A DNA stretch of 33,568 nt, from positions 1 to 33,568 of the forward strand of contig CAIPVR010000320.1 in the NCBI GenBank assembly GCA_903868545.1, read 5' to 3'. The translations under genes and the position numbers were made by a program. The notes beneath the pieces were generated by a model. That model searched no databases. It worked only from the letters and a program-made list of their open reading frames with translations, and was not told the DNA's origin. Below are positions 1-6,964 of the stretch, piece after piece. Within the stretch, counting starts at the first letter, position 1. The number at the start of each line of letters is the position of its first letter. The stretch is from an uncultured Actinomycetes bacterium. Lineage in GTDB: Bacteria > Actinomycetota > Acidimicrobiia > Acidimicrobiales > Microtrichaceae.

Positions 1-2
1 AG

Positions 3-59
3 CAGGCCGCCGCCGTCTGAGGCAGCGACAGGCCGCCGCCGTCTGAGGCAGCGACAGGC
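3..59. repeat. 26-bp direct tandem repeat, about 2.2 copies
   Basis: A 26-bp unit occupies 3-28, repeats exactly at 29-54 and continues for five more bases. It lies beyond the 3' end of the minus-strand kinase gene, at the edge of the window, so more copies may lie outside. There is no spacer structure, so it is not a CRISPR array. No function is visible. Confidence 0.85.
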
Positions 60-73
60 AGGAGAACGAGTGA

Positions 74-99
74 CCGGGCCCGGGGTTCCCCGGGCCCGG
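74..99 (-). terminator. Perfect GC-only palindrome after the kinase gene
   Basis: Two 12-nt arms (74-85 and 88-99) are perfectly complementary around TT, which in practice gives an 11-bp stem with a 4-nt loop. It begins 14 nt past the stop codon of the minus-strand kinase gene. No U-tract follows, so it is probably an actinobacterial-type stem-loop terminator or an mRNA 3' stabiliser rather than a classical intrinsic terminator. Confidence 0.5.
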
Positions 100-112
100 G
101 CCGCGTCCGGGC

Positions 113-1732
113 TCAGAGACCGACCGAGCGGGCGCCGCCGGGCGGTGGCCGCTCGGGTTCCGCCTCCACCCGGAGGGCCACGGGGACCGAGAGCTCCACA
201 CGGGTCCCGGGCCGGCCGGCCCGGTCGGTGGCGGGCCGGAACTCGATGGTGCCCTCGAGCTCCTGCACCAGGCCCCGGACGATGCTGAGCCCGAGGCTGG
301 TGCTCTCCTCGGGCCGGAACCCGTCGGAGGGGCCGATGCCGTCGTCCTCCACGGTGAGGTAGAGCCGCACGGCGTCGTGCGCGAGGTGTACCTGCACCCG
401 GCCCCGCTCACCCGGCCCGAGGGTGCCCGGCGGGTAGGCGTGGTCCATCACGTTCTGCAGCAGTTCGGTGGTGACCACCGCCAGCGACGTGGCCACCGGT
501 GACGGCAGCTTCCCGGCGTCGCCCTCGATGACGAACTCGACCGGGAGCTCGGGCGACGTGAGCCCCTCCTCCACGGTCCGCACCAGCGGCCGGACCACCT
601 CGCCGAACTCCACGTCGTCGCCGTCGCCCCTCGACAGGGTCTCGTGGACGAGCGCGATCGAGCGGATCCGCCGCACGGACTCCTCGATCGCCGCCTTGGC
701 GGAGGGTTCGGTGAGCCGCCGACCCTGGAGCCGCAGCAGCGACGAGATCGTCTGGAGGTTGTTCTTGACCCGGTGGTGGATCTCCTTGATGGTGGCGTCC
801 TTCGACACGAGCGCCCGGTCACGGAGCCGCATCTCCGACACGTCGCGCAGCAGCACCACCGCCCCGTCCACCCGGCCCGCGGCGATCAGCGGGATGCAGC
901 GGAGCACCACGGTCACGTCCTCGCGTTCCATCTCCTCGACGGTGGGCCGGCCGTTGAAGAACGCCCGGTAGGTGGCGGCCGTCTCCGCCCCGAGGTCGCT
1001 CAGGTGCTCGCCGATCAGCCGGCGGGTCACGCCGAGGCGTCGCGACGCGGAGACCGCGTTGGGGGACGCGAAGACGATGCGGCCGAGCTCGTCGAGGAGG
1101 ATCACCCCGTCGCCCACCCGCGGTCCGCCGGTGGCCACCACCTCCTCGTCGTCGAACGGGAAGACACCGTCGGCCACCATCACGCCGAGGCGGTGGAAGA
1201 TCTGCAGGTACACGTCGACGAGCTCGCCCCGCTGGCGTTCGGGGCTCAACGCGGCCTCGCGTGCGAGCACCGCCACCACCCGTCCGCGGAACCGGACGGG
1301 GATCGCGGTGACGAGGATCCGCTCCCCCAGCCACGCCGAGTCGACGGTGCCCTCGGCGATCTCGCCGGTGGCCATCGCATGCGCGACCAGCGGCCGCTGC
1401 GTGTCGTCCACGATCCGGCCGACGACGTCGTCGATCAGCAGCGTCTGGCCGGTGTTGGGCCGCACCTGGTTCACCACCAGGAAGCGGTTGCGGCCCTCGT
1501 CGTGGCCGGGCAGCGCCACGTAGAGGAGCAGGTCCGCGAAGCCGAGGTCGGCCAGCATCCCCCAGGCCGCCACCAGCCGCTTCAGGTGCCGGGAGGACTC
1601 GACGTCGACCGGCGGCACCACGAGCGCCACGTGTTCGGCGGTGTAGTCCTGGTCGTCGTCGACGTCCACCTCGCGGGCGGCGGCGAGGTCACCGATGGGC
1701 CCGGGGCCGGGGAAGGCGGGCGGCTCGCTCAC
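113..1732 (-). CDS. pdtaS: PdtaS-like cytosolic sensor histidine kinase (HisKA_2)
   Basis: This 539-residue soluble kinase has no membrane segment. In order: an N-terminal GAF-like sensor region (about 45-190), a PAS domain (about 205-300), a HisKA_2 dimerisation/phosphoacceptor domain with the motif HHRVKNNLQT (H319/H320), and a HATPase_c domain with N-box residues E423 and N427, G1 box DDGIG (463-467) and G2 box GLSIVRGL (481-488). This is the layout of PdtaS, which in mycobacteria phosphorylates the ANTAR RNA-binding regulator PdtaR; no PdtaR gene is in the window. The GTG start overlaps the stop of the preceding ATPase gene by four bases (GTGA, 1729-1732), so it is the last gene of a four-gene operon. 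The co-transcription with Get3-like ATPases is notable. The signal it senses cannot be read from the sequence. Confidence 0.88.
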   Translation of the reverse strand: MSEPPAFPGPGPIGDLAAAREVDVDDDQDYTAEHVALVVPPVDVESSRHLKRLVAAWGMLADLGFADLLLYVALPGHDEGRNRFLVVNQVRPNTGQTLLIDDVVGRIVDDTQRPLVAHAMATGEIAEGTVDSAWLGERILVTAIPVRFRGRVVAVLAREAALSPERQRGELVDVYLQIFHRLGVMVADGVFPFDDEEVVATGGPRVGDGVILLDELGRIVFASPNAVSASRRLGVTRRLIGEHLSDLGAETAATYRAFFNGRPTVEEMEREDVTVVLRCIPLIAAGRVDGAVVLLRDVSEMRLRDRALVSKDATIKEIHHRVKNNLQTISSLLRLQGRRLTEPSAKAAIEESVRRIRSIALVHETLSRGDGDDVEFGEVVRPLVRTVEEGLTSPELPVEFVIEGDAGKLPSPVATSLAVVTTELLQNVMDHAYPPGTLGPGERGRVQVHLAHDAVRLYLTVEDDGIGPSDGFRPEESTSLGLSIVRGLVQELEGTIEFRPATDRAGRPGTRVELSVPVALRVEAEPERPPPGGARSVGL

Positions 1733-2910
1733 CGCCAGATCCTGTCACCGAGGCGGAGCAGCCCCGGCAGGGAGTGGATGTCGTCGTCGAAGAACGGGAC
1801 GCTCACGGTCACCTCGGGGGTGGCGGCGAGCTCGGATCGTTGCTCCGCCTCCCGACGGGCCACCACCTGGTAGTTGAGGAAGCTCTCCCCCACCTCGGTG
1901 AGCACGCGACCCAGGGTGGCAGCGTCGTCGACCGGCGGATCCAGTTCGGCGGCGAGCGGGCCGGCGAGCTCGGCGCCGCCGTGGGCGAGGCGGCGGGCCG
2001 CGTCGGTGGCGTCGGGTTCGAGGAGGAACCGGGGCAGCACCTTGTTCAGGACCAGGGCGCCCACGTGGTAGCCGCGCTCGCCGAGCAGTTCGAGGAAGAA
2101 CTCGGCCTCGCGGGCCGGCGCCACCTCGAGGGTGGACACCACCACGAAGGTGGTCTGGGGGCTGCCCAGCAGCGTGGTGACGGCGCGGGCACGTTCCACG
2201 AAGCCGTCGTACATCGTCTGGAAGAGCATGAAGAACTCGGCGATGTCCTCGAGGAACTGCGTGCCGAGGATCCGGTCGGCGACGTTGTAGAAGGGCTTGG
2301 ACGCGAAGCTCACCAGCCGCGACCGGTACGGCGTGATCAGCCACCGCAGCAGGCGCGACGAGAAGAAGTCGGCCATGCGGTCGGGCGCCTCCAGGAAGTC
2401 GATCGCGTTCCGGGTGGGCGGGGTGTCCACCACGATCAGGTCGTAGCGACCGGAACGGTGGATCTCGTACAGGCGCTCCATCGCCACGTAGTCGTGGCTC
2501 TGGACGAACTTGCCGGTGATGTTCTGGTAGAGCGGGTTCGCCAGGATCGCGTCGCGGGTGGCCTCGTCGGGGGCATGGAGCCGCACGAGGTCGTCCCACG
2601 ACTGCTTGGTGTCGAGCATGGCGACCCACAGTTCGCCCTCCGCGGGCACGCCGGCTGCGGTGAAGGCCTCGGCCGGCACCCGGGTCTCCACGTTCCCGAA
2701 CCGTTCGAGGCCGAGGGCGCTGGCGAGGCGCCGGGCCGGGTCGACCGTGAGCACCAGCACCTTCACGCCGAGATGGGCCGCGGCCGCGGCCCCGATGGCC
2801 GCGGCCGTGGTGGTCTTGCCCACCCCGCCGGAGCCGGTGGAGACCACCACCTCCTTGGCCGCGCACAACTGCTCCAACGTGGCCGGCGCCACGGGCTCGG
2901 GCCCCGCCAT
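1729..2910 (-). CDS. ArsA/Get3-like ATPase, second subunit (BagB-like)
   Basis: This 393-residue P-loop ATPase belongs to the SIMIBI ArsA/Get3 group. The Walker A loop is GSGGVGKTT (26-34, K32). The second P-loop position, normally the intermonomer signature lysine (GKGGVGKT), is S27. Later motifs include LTVDPARRLASALG and VVDTPPTRNAIDFL, the latter resembling the Get3/ArsA switch II DTAPTGH but without its usual ending. Actinobacteria typically encode two adjacent paralogues; in M. tuberculosis Rv3679/Rv3680 (BagA/BagB) form a heterodimer, and this pair is probably equivalent. It starts with ATG 16 nt after the partner gene and overlaps the kinase gene by four bases. The real cargo (tail-anchored protein, anion or another substrate) is unknown. 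There are no ArsB- or ArsD-like neighbours, so arsenite transport is unlikely. Confidence 0.82.
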   Translation of the reverse strand: MAGPEPVAPATLEQLCAAKEVVVSTGSGGVGKTTTAAAIGAAAAAHLGVKVLVLTVDPARRLASALGLERFGNVETRVPAEAFTAAGVPAEGELWVAMLDTKQSWDDLVRLHAPDEATRDAILANPLYQNITGKFVQSHDYVAMERLYEIHRSGRYDLIVVDTPPTRNAIDFLEAPDRMADFFSSRLLRWLITPYRSRLVSFASKPFYNVADRILGTQFLEDIAEFFMLFQTMYDGFVERARAVTTLLGSPQTTFVVVSTLEVAPAREAEFFLELLGERGYHVGALVLNKVLPRFLLEPDATDAARRLAHGGAELAGPLAAELDPPVDDAATLGRVLTEVGESFLNYQVVARREAEQRSELAATPEVTVSVPFFDDDIHSLPGLLRLGDRIWR

Positions 2911-2926
2911 CAGAACGACACCGCCA

Positions 2927-3886
2927 TCAGAACCCCAGCTCCGCGCCGAGCGACTCCGCGATCACCGAGGTGGCCCGCACCCCGTGGCTGCGGTGGAACA
3001 GGAACGGCAGGTAGAGCAGCGGCACATCGGCGGGCAGGCCCTCACGGAGACGGTTGAGGTGGCCCACCCGGCTTCGCCGGAGCCGTACCGCCAGCTCGGC
3101 CCCTTCGAGCACCGTGCCGGCCCCCGCACCCGCGGCGGCCTCGAGGGCCTCGCGTCCGGCCGGCGTGGAGAGCCGGTCGAACAGTTCCTCCTCCGACCGG
3201 CCGAACAGTTCGGGCAGGACCCGGTTCACCACCACCGACGCCACGTCGATGTCGGTCTCGGCACCGAGGCGCTCGATGAGCTCGAGGGTCTCCGCGGTGG
3301 GCATCTCCTCGGGCACCGTCACCACCACCACGCCGGTGGTGTCGGCGTCGGTGAGGATGTCGATCATCCAGTCGGTCTGGCTGCGGACCAGGCCCACCTT
3401 GACCAGGTCGTTGATCGCCACCGGCGAGGCGAGCTGGCCCACCACATGACCCGTGGCCGAGGCGTCCACCACCACGAGGTCGTAGTGGCGCTCGCGCACC
3501 TCGTAGGCGAGCTTGCCGACGGTCAGGATCTCCTTCACCCCGGGCGCCGCGTTGGCCACGAAGTCGAAGGTGCGCGCCAGCGGGCCCAGCTTGGCGAGCA
3601 GCGGCACCTTCAGGTTGAGCCGCAGGTACTCCTTCAGCGACTCCTCGGTGTCCATCGCCATGGCGAACAGCCCCGGACGTACCTCGGTGGGCTCGAAACG
3701 GAGCGGGCCCACCCCGAAGAAGTCAGCCAGGTTGCCCTTGGCATCCACCTCGCAGACCAGCGTGCGGCGGCCCCGCTCGGCCGCGAGCAGTCCGATGGCC
3801 GAGGCGACCGAGGTCTTGCCCACGCCACCCTTGCCGGTGACGAACAGCAGCTTGCGCTCGAGGAGGCCCAGCGAGGAGCGGGTCAT
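2927..3886 (-). CDS. ArsA/Get3-like ATPase, first subunit (BagA-like)
   Basis: This 319-residue SIMIBI-class ATPase carries a canonical deviant Walker A, GKGGVGKT (18-25), with the signature lysine K19 and catalytic K24. It also has CEVDAKGNLADFFG and the switch-like VVVDASATGHVVG, which matches the ArsA/Get3 DTAPTGH region. There is a single ATPase domain, so it must dimerise, most simply with the downstream paralogue whose P-loop lacks the signature lysine. It starts with ATG and lies 27 nt after the DUF3107 gene and 16 nt before its partner. The actinobacterial BagA family (Rv3679) is the closest recognisable group. Its physiological substrate cannot be told from the sequence. Confidence 0.83.
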   Translation of the reverse strand: MTRSSLGLLERKLLFVTGKGGVGKTSVASAIGLLAAERGRRTLVCEVDAKGNLADFFGVGPLRFEPTEVRPGLFAMAMDTEESLKEYLRLNLKVPLLAKLGPLARTFDFVANAAPGVKEILTVGKLAYEVRERHYDLVVVDASATGHVVGQLASPVAINDLVKVGLVRSQTDWMIDILTDADTTGVVVVTVPEEMPTAETLELIERLGAETDIDVASVVVNRVLPELFGRSEEELFDRLSTPAGREALEAAAGAGAGTVLEGAELAVRLRRSRVGHLNRLREGLPADVPLLYLPFLFHRSHGVRATSVIAESLGAELGF

Positions 3887-3913
3887 GACCGGCGACCCGA
3901 TGGGCCAGGGGTC

Positions 3914-4147
3914 TCAGGCCGAGAAGCCGAAGGAGCGGGTCTCCTCCGAGGTGCCGATCTCGACGAAGGCGATCTTCTTCGAGGGCACCCCCACCTCCCG
4001 GCCCTTCCGGTCGGTGAGCCACAGGATCCGCTCGTCGTCGGCGAGGACCTCGTCGACCTTCCGACGCAGCGCGTCGCGGTCGGTGTCGTCGTCGAGCTGC
4101 AGTTCGATCTCACGGACCGAGTAGGTGACGCCGATGCGCACGTCCAC
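3914..4147 (-). CDS. DUF3107 family small protein (TB9.4-like)
   Basis: This 77-residue protein starts VDVRIGV and ends with the conserved pattern around LTDRKGREVGVPSKKIAFVEIG, which is diagnostic of the actinobacterial DUF3107 family; the function is unknown. The frame stays open upstream to 4294, but GTG at 4147 is chosen. It has an AGGAG ribosome-binding site (4158-4162) ten bases upstream, it begins exactly where family homology starts, and the only upstream ATG (4201) overlaps the predicted -10 box (TAGCAT, minus, 4200-4205). First gene of the operon continuing into the two ATPases and the kinase. Confidence 0.85.
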   Translation of the reverse strand: MDVRIGVTYSVREIELQLDDDTDRDALRRKVDEVLADDERILWLTDRKGREVGVPSKKIAFVEIGTSEETRSFGFSA

Positions 4148-4199
4148 GTGGTGGGAGCTCCTGGTGAGGGCCGGCCCGGATGGGGCGACGGGACCGCCC

Positions 4200-4216
4200 A
4201 TGCTAGTGATCGGGTC
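4200..4216. promoter_or_regulatory. Divergent -10 boxes sharing a CTAG core
   Basis: On the minus strand TAGCAT (4205 down to 4200) would serve the DUF3107 operon, leaving a leader of about 45 nt with a ribosome-binding site. On the plus strand TAGTGAT (4204-4210) ends 6 nt before the GTG start at 4217, giving a leaderless transcript. Both hexamers use the palindrome CTAG at 4203-4206, so the two polymerase sites overlap. Confidence 0.5.
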
Positions 4217-5251
4217 GTGACGGCGTCGATGCAGGACCGGCTGGCCACCTTCCCGAGGGAGCCGCTCGCCACCCTCCCCACCCCCCTGGAGCACCTGCCC
4301 CGCCTGTCGGAGGTGGCCGGCACCGAGCTGTGGGCCAAGCGCGACGACCTGACCGGCCTGGCCCTCGGTGGCAACAAGGTGCGCAAGCTCGAGTTCCTAC
4401 TGGGCGCGGCGAAGGCCGAGGGGTGCGACACGGTGGTCACCTTCGGCGCGCTGCAATCCAACCACGCCCGCCAGACCGCGGCGGCCTGCGCCCGCTCGGG
4501 CCTGCACTGCGAACTGGTCCTCACCCGAGCGGTACCGCGAGGTGGCGACGGGCCCGGAGGGACGTCCTACGACCACGGTGGCAACGTGCTGCTCGACCAC
4601 CTGTTCGGCGCCACCGTCACGGTGGTGGAGAACCACGACGACGCGATGACCGCCGCGATCGCGGCGGTGCGGGAGCGGGTGGCGGCCCGGGGAGGGCGGG
4701 CCCGATGGGTGCCGCCGGGCGGGTCCGACGCAGTGGGGACCCTCGGCTACGTCGCCGCCGGACTCGAACTGGCCGGGCAGCTCCGTGCCCTCCCCCGCGA
4801 CCCGGTGGCGGTGGTGGTGGCGGTCTCCACCGGGGGGACACTCGCCGGCCTGCTCACCGGCCTGCGGGGCGGGGGCTCGGACGTGCCCGTCCTGGGCGTG
4901 GACGTCTACCGGCCCGCCGAACGGACGGGTCCGGCCGTCTCGGACCTGCTCGACGGGGTGGCCGAGCTGCTCGGTACCGCCCGACCGGCGGCGGACGAGG
5001 TGCACCTCGACGACCGGTACCTGGGCCCCGGCTACGGCATCCCCACGGAGGGGATGCAGGAGGCCCTGGACCTCGCGGCGCGCTCCGAGGGCCTGCTGCT
5101 CGACCCCGTCTACTCCGGCAAGGCGATGGCCGCTCTCCTGGCATGGGGCCGCAGCGGCCGGTTCGGCGACGACGGGCCCGTGGTGTTCCTGCACACGGGC
5201 GGCGCCCCCGGGCTGTTCGCCTACCCGGACGTGGTCGGTCCACCGACCTGA
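4217..5251 (+). CDS. PLP-dependent D-cysteine desulfhydrase / ACC deaminase family enzyme
   Basis: A fold-type II PLP enzyme of the ACC deaminase/D-cysteine desulfhydrase family, 344 residues from GTG at 4217 or 340 from ATG at 4229. The N-terminal substrate loop is followed by KRDDLTGLALGGNKVRKLE, in which the first lysine after GGN (K50 counted from the ATG start) is the PLP Schiff-base lysine. QSNHARQTAAACA is the serine/asparagine substrate-carboxylate motif, and STGGTLAGLLTGL is the phosphate-binding glycine loop. The end, VVFLHTGGAPGLFAY, is typical of the family. D-cysteine desulfhydrase releases pyruvate, H2S and ammonia; ACC deaminase opens 1-aminocyclopropane-1-carboxylate. Sequence alone does not separate them, and desulfhydrase is the safer default. 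Monocistronic, with a strong hairpin behind it. GTG at 4217 is preferred because the -10-like box sits 6 nt ahead. Confidence 0.85.
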   Translation: MTASMQDRLATFPREPLATLPTPLEHLPRLSEVAGTELWAKRDDLTGLALGGNKVRKLEFLLGAAKAEGCDTVVTFGALQSNHARQTAAACARSGLHCELVLTRAVPRGGDGPGGTSYDHGGNVLLDHLFGATVTVVENHDDAMTAAIAAVRERVAARGGRARWVPPGGSDAVGTLGYVAAGLELAGQLRALPRDPVAVVVAVSTGGTLAGLLTGLRGGGSDVPVLGVDVYRPAERTGPAVSDLLDGVAELLGTARPAADEVHLDDRYLGPGYGIPTEGMQEALDLAARSEGLLLDPVYSGKAMAALLAWGRSGRFGDDGPVVFLHTGGAPGLFAYPDVVGPPT

Positions 5252-5272
5252 CCCGACGCCCTGCGGCCCGGT

Positions 5273-5302
5273 GCCCGGGGGTGACGGTCACCACCCCCGG
5301 GC
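5273..5302. terminator. Bidirectional hairpin between convergent genes
   Basis: The arms 5273-5283 and 5292-5302 are an exact 11-bp match around an 8-nt loop. It lies between the stop of the plus-strand PLP enzyme (5251) and the stop of the minus-strand membrane protein (5323), so it can end both transcripts. There is no T-tract. Confidence 0.65.
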
Positions 5303-5322
5303 CGGCATGACGCCAGGCCGGG

Positions 5323-6114
5323 TCAGTCGTCCTCGCCGTCGTGGTCCGACGAGTCCCCACCGCCGTGATCGCTCCCGCTGCCGACGGCGTCGTCGTCGCG
5401 GTCGTGGTCGTCGCGGTCGTGGTCGTCGCGCCCGTCAGCGACGCGCGGGACGGCCGGTGTGGCGGGAACGGCCGGGCGGACCCGCGGCACCGCCGGGGTG
5501 GCGGGGACGGCGGGTGTGGCCCGGGGGCGATCGACCCCGGAGCCGCCCGGGGCGCCCTCGGACTCGTCGTAGGACTCGTCGTCGGACTCGTCGTCGGACT
5601 CGTTCTCGGACTCGTTCTCGGACTCGTCCTCGGCCCCTTCGTCACTGATCTCCACCCTGAGCTGGCCGTCCTCGAACTCGGCCTGGACCTCGATCCGCCG
5701 GCCGTCCGCACCGACGAAGCTGACGTGGACCTCACCGGGCTCCTGGTCGTGCACCTCCGCCACGAAGCCGGGGAGGCCGGTGGCCGACACCAGGGACGGG
5801 ACCGCTCCGGCGGTGATCACGATCTCCCCCACCCCGGGCACGGGGATGACCTGCGTGGGTGCCGGCGTGGTGCTCGGCGCGGGCGCAACGGTCGTGGTCG
5901 TGGAGGTGGTCGACGTGCTCGACGTGGTCGACGGCGGGTCGTCCACCCCGGCGACCGCGCCGGCCACGGTCAGGCCACCGAGCAGGACGGCGGCCGTCGC
6001 CGCCGTGGCGGCGGCCCCGACGCCGAACCTGCGGACCAGGCGGGAGCCCCCGGCGACGGGGGCCACCGACGCACCGTCGGTCCCGGAATCGGCTGACTGC
6101 TGTTCGTGGTCCAC
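5323..6114 (-). CDS. Membrane-anchored protein with acidic and His/Asp-rich tail, sigma-factor cluster
   Basis: This 263-residue protein is not a recognised family. It has a cytosolic N-terminus (1-30), one membrane segment (about 31-54), a Ser/Thr/Pro linker (59-88), and a small ectodomain (about 94-158) ending in FEDGQLRVEI. An acidic run of D/E/S repeats follows (158-186), then a duplicated PAVPATPAVPRV element (199-225) and a tail rich in Asp and His (227-263) that could bind divalent metal. The ectodomain resembles the C-terminal domain of the protein at 6224-6964, so the two are probably paralogous. GTG at 6114 is chosen because the frame upstream is non-homologous and contains a promoter-like motif (6178-6206). 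That motif is shared with the sigma gene, which suggests this gene belongs to the sigma regulon. It may be a sensor or target of that system; the function is unknown. Confidence 0.68.
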   Translation of the reverse strand: MDHEQQSADSGTDGASVAPVAGGSRLVRRFGVGAAATAATAAVLLGGLTVAGAVAGVDDPPSTTSSTSTTSTTTTVAPAPSTTPAPTQVIPVPGVGEIVITAGAVPSLVSATGLPGFVAEVHDQEPGEVHVSFVGADGRRIEVQAEFEDGQLRVEISDEGAEDESENESENESDDESDDESYDESEGAPGGSGVDRPRATPAVPATPAVPRVRPAVPATPAVPRVADGRDDHDRDDHDRDDDAVGSGSDHGGGDSSDHDGEDD

Positions 6115-6177
6115 GGGAGCCCCCTGCGGTGTCGGCCCGGCCCTGCCGGGTGGGCCCGTGCGGGCCCGTCGCACTCC

Positions 6178-6206
6178 GACACGACGCAGGCCACACCGGG
6201 GTTTGG
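6178..6206 (-). promoter_or_regulatory. Candidate ECF-sigma promoter, site B
   Basis: Read on the minus strand: CCAAACCC, then 12 nt, then CGTCGTGTC. The same two blocks with the same spacing occur upstream of the sigma gene (7515-7543), while the intervening 12 nt differ, as expected for a two-part promoter. It lies about 65 nt upstream of the GTG start at 6114. Confidence 0.6.
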
Positions 6207-6223
6207 GTCCGGGGGGATTCTCC

Positions 6224-6964
6224 CTAGTCGACCTCGACCCGGAGCGTGCCGTCCTCGACCGAGGCCTCGGCCTTCGAGGAGTCCGAGCCCTCACCGGAGC
6301 CACCGCCGTCGCGCCGGAACCGGACCGAGACCTCGGTGGCGTCCACCGAGCGCTCCTCCTCGGACCAGCCGGGTGCCGGCGACACGGACACCAGCCGGAT
6401 CGAGTCGGGCGTCCACGCCACCGTGACCGAACCGCCGGTCGCGGTGACCACCCGGGTCCGGGTCACGGAGGTGCTCGTCGTCGTGGGCGACACCGGCCGG
6501 ACGACCGGCGGGACCGGTGCCGCAGGGGCCGGCGACGCACCTGAGGCGGCAGGGACGTCCACGGTCCCCGGTCCGGCGGGTGGGCCGCCCGGTGTGGTGG
6601 CCGGTGGGACCGTTGCCGACGGGGGCCCGGGAGCGGGAGCGGGGGCCGGGGCCGGGGGGCCGGGGGGCGTGCTGGGCGGCGGGGCGGTCGCGACCTCGGG
6701 GGACGAGGTGGTGGTCACCACGCTGGTGGGCCCACCGTCCACCACGTCGAGCTGCGACGGCGGGGTCCCGGTGACGATCACGGTGGCGCCGATGCCGAGC
6801 ACCACGACGGCCAGGGACGACAGGGCGGCCAGACCGGCGCGGCGACGACGCCTGGCCGCGGCGTACCGGTGCCGCAGCCCCCCGAGGGCCGCTTCGGCGG
6901 GCTCGACGGGACCGCCGGGCCGGAAGCCGCGGAGGGCCTCGCGGACGAGTTCGTCGTCGTTCAC
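6224..6964 (-). CDS. Anti-sigma-like membrane protein with proline-rich stalk
   Basis: 246 residues: a short charged cytosolic domain (1-42) beginning MNDDELVREALRGF, a membrane segment (about 43-65), a long Pro/Ala/Thr-rich stalk (68-165) and a C-terminal ectodomain (about 171-246) ending VEDGTLRVEVD. Its GTG start overlaps the sigma-factor stop by four bases (GTGA, 6961-6964), the usual arrangement for a sigma factor and its membrane anti-sigma partner. The cytosolic part is only about 40 residues and lacks a clear zinc-binding H-x3-C-x2-C motif, so anti-sigma activity is inferred from position rather than domain. The ectodomain shares the pattern LVS..., EV.V.F..., EDG.LRVE(V/I) with the product of 5323-6114. 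Confidence 0.72.
   Translation of the reverse strand: MNDDELVREALRGFRPGGPVEPAEAALGGLRHRYAAARRRRRAGLAALSSLAVVVLGIGATVIVTGTPPSQLDVVDGGPTSVVTTTSSPEVATAPPPSTPPGPPAPAPAPAPGPPSATVPPATTPGGPPAGPGTVDVPAASGASPAPAAPVPPVVRPVSPTTTSTSVTRTRVVTATGGSVTVAWTPDSIRLVSVSPAPGWSEEERSVDATEVSVRFRRDGGGSGEGSDSSKAEASVEDGTLRVEVD

Noticed and set aside
3-59. CRISPR array
   Set aside because: Direct tandem copies without spacers; no cas genes.
1729-3886. Arsenite efflux ATPase (ars operon)
   Set aside because: No arsB, arsD, arsC or arsR neighbours, and the motifs fit the actinobacterial Get3-like pair better.
2558-4216. Very long plus-strand open frame running antisense through the ATPase genes into the PLP enzyme frame
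   Set aside because: It is the complement of clear minus-strand coding sequence, has Arg/His/Gln-rich composition and no homology before the PLP enzyme start.
4148-4294. Longer DUF3107 protein starting at 4294 or 4201
   Set aside because: The 4201 ATG overlaps the predicted -10 box, the extension overlaps the divergent gene, and the family begins at the GTG at 4147 behind a good ribosome-binding site.
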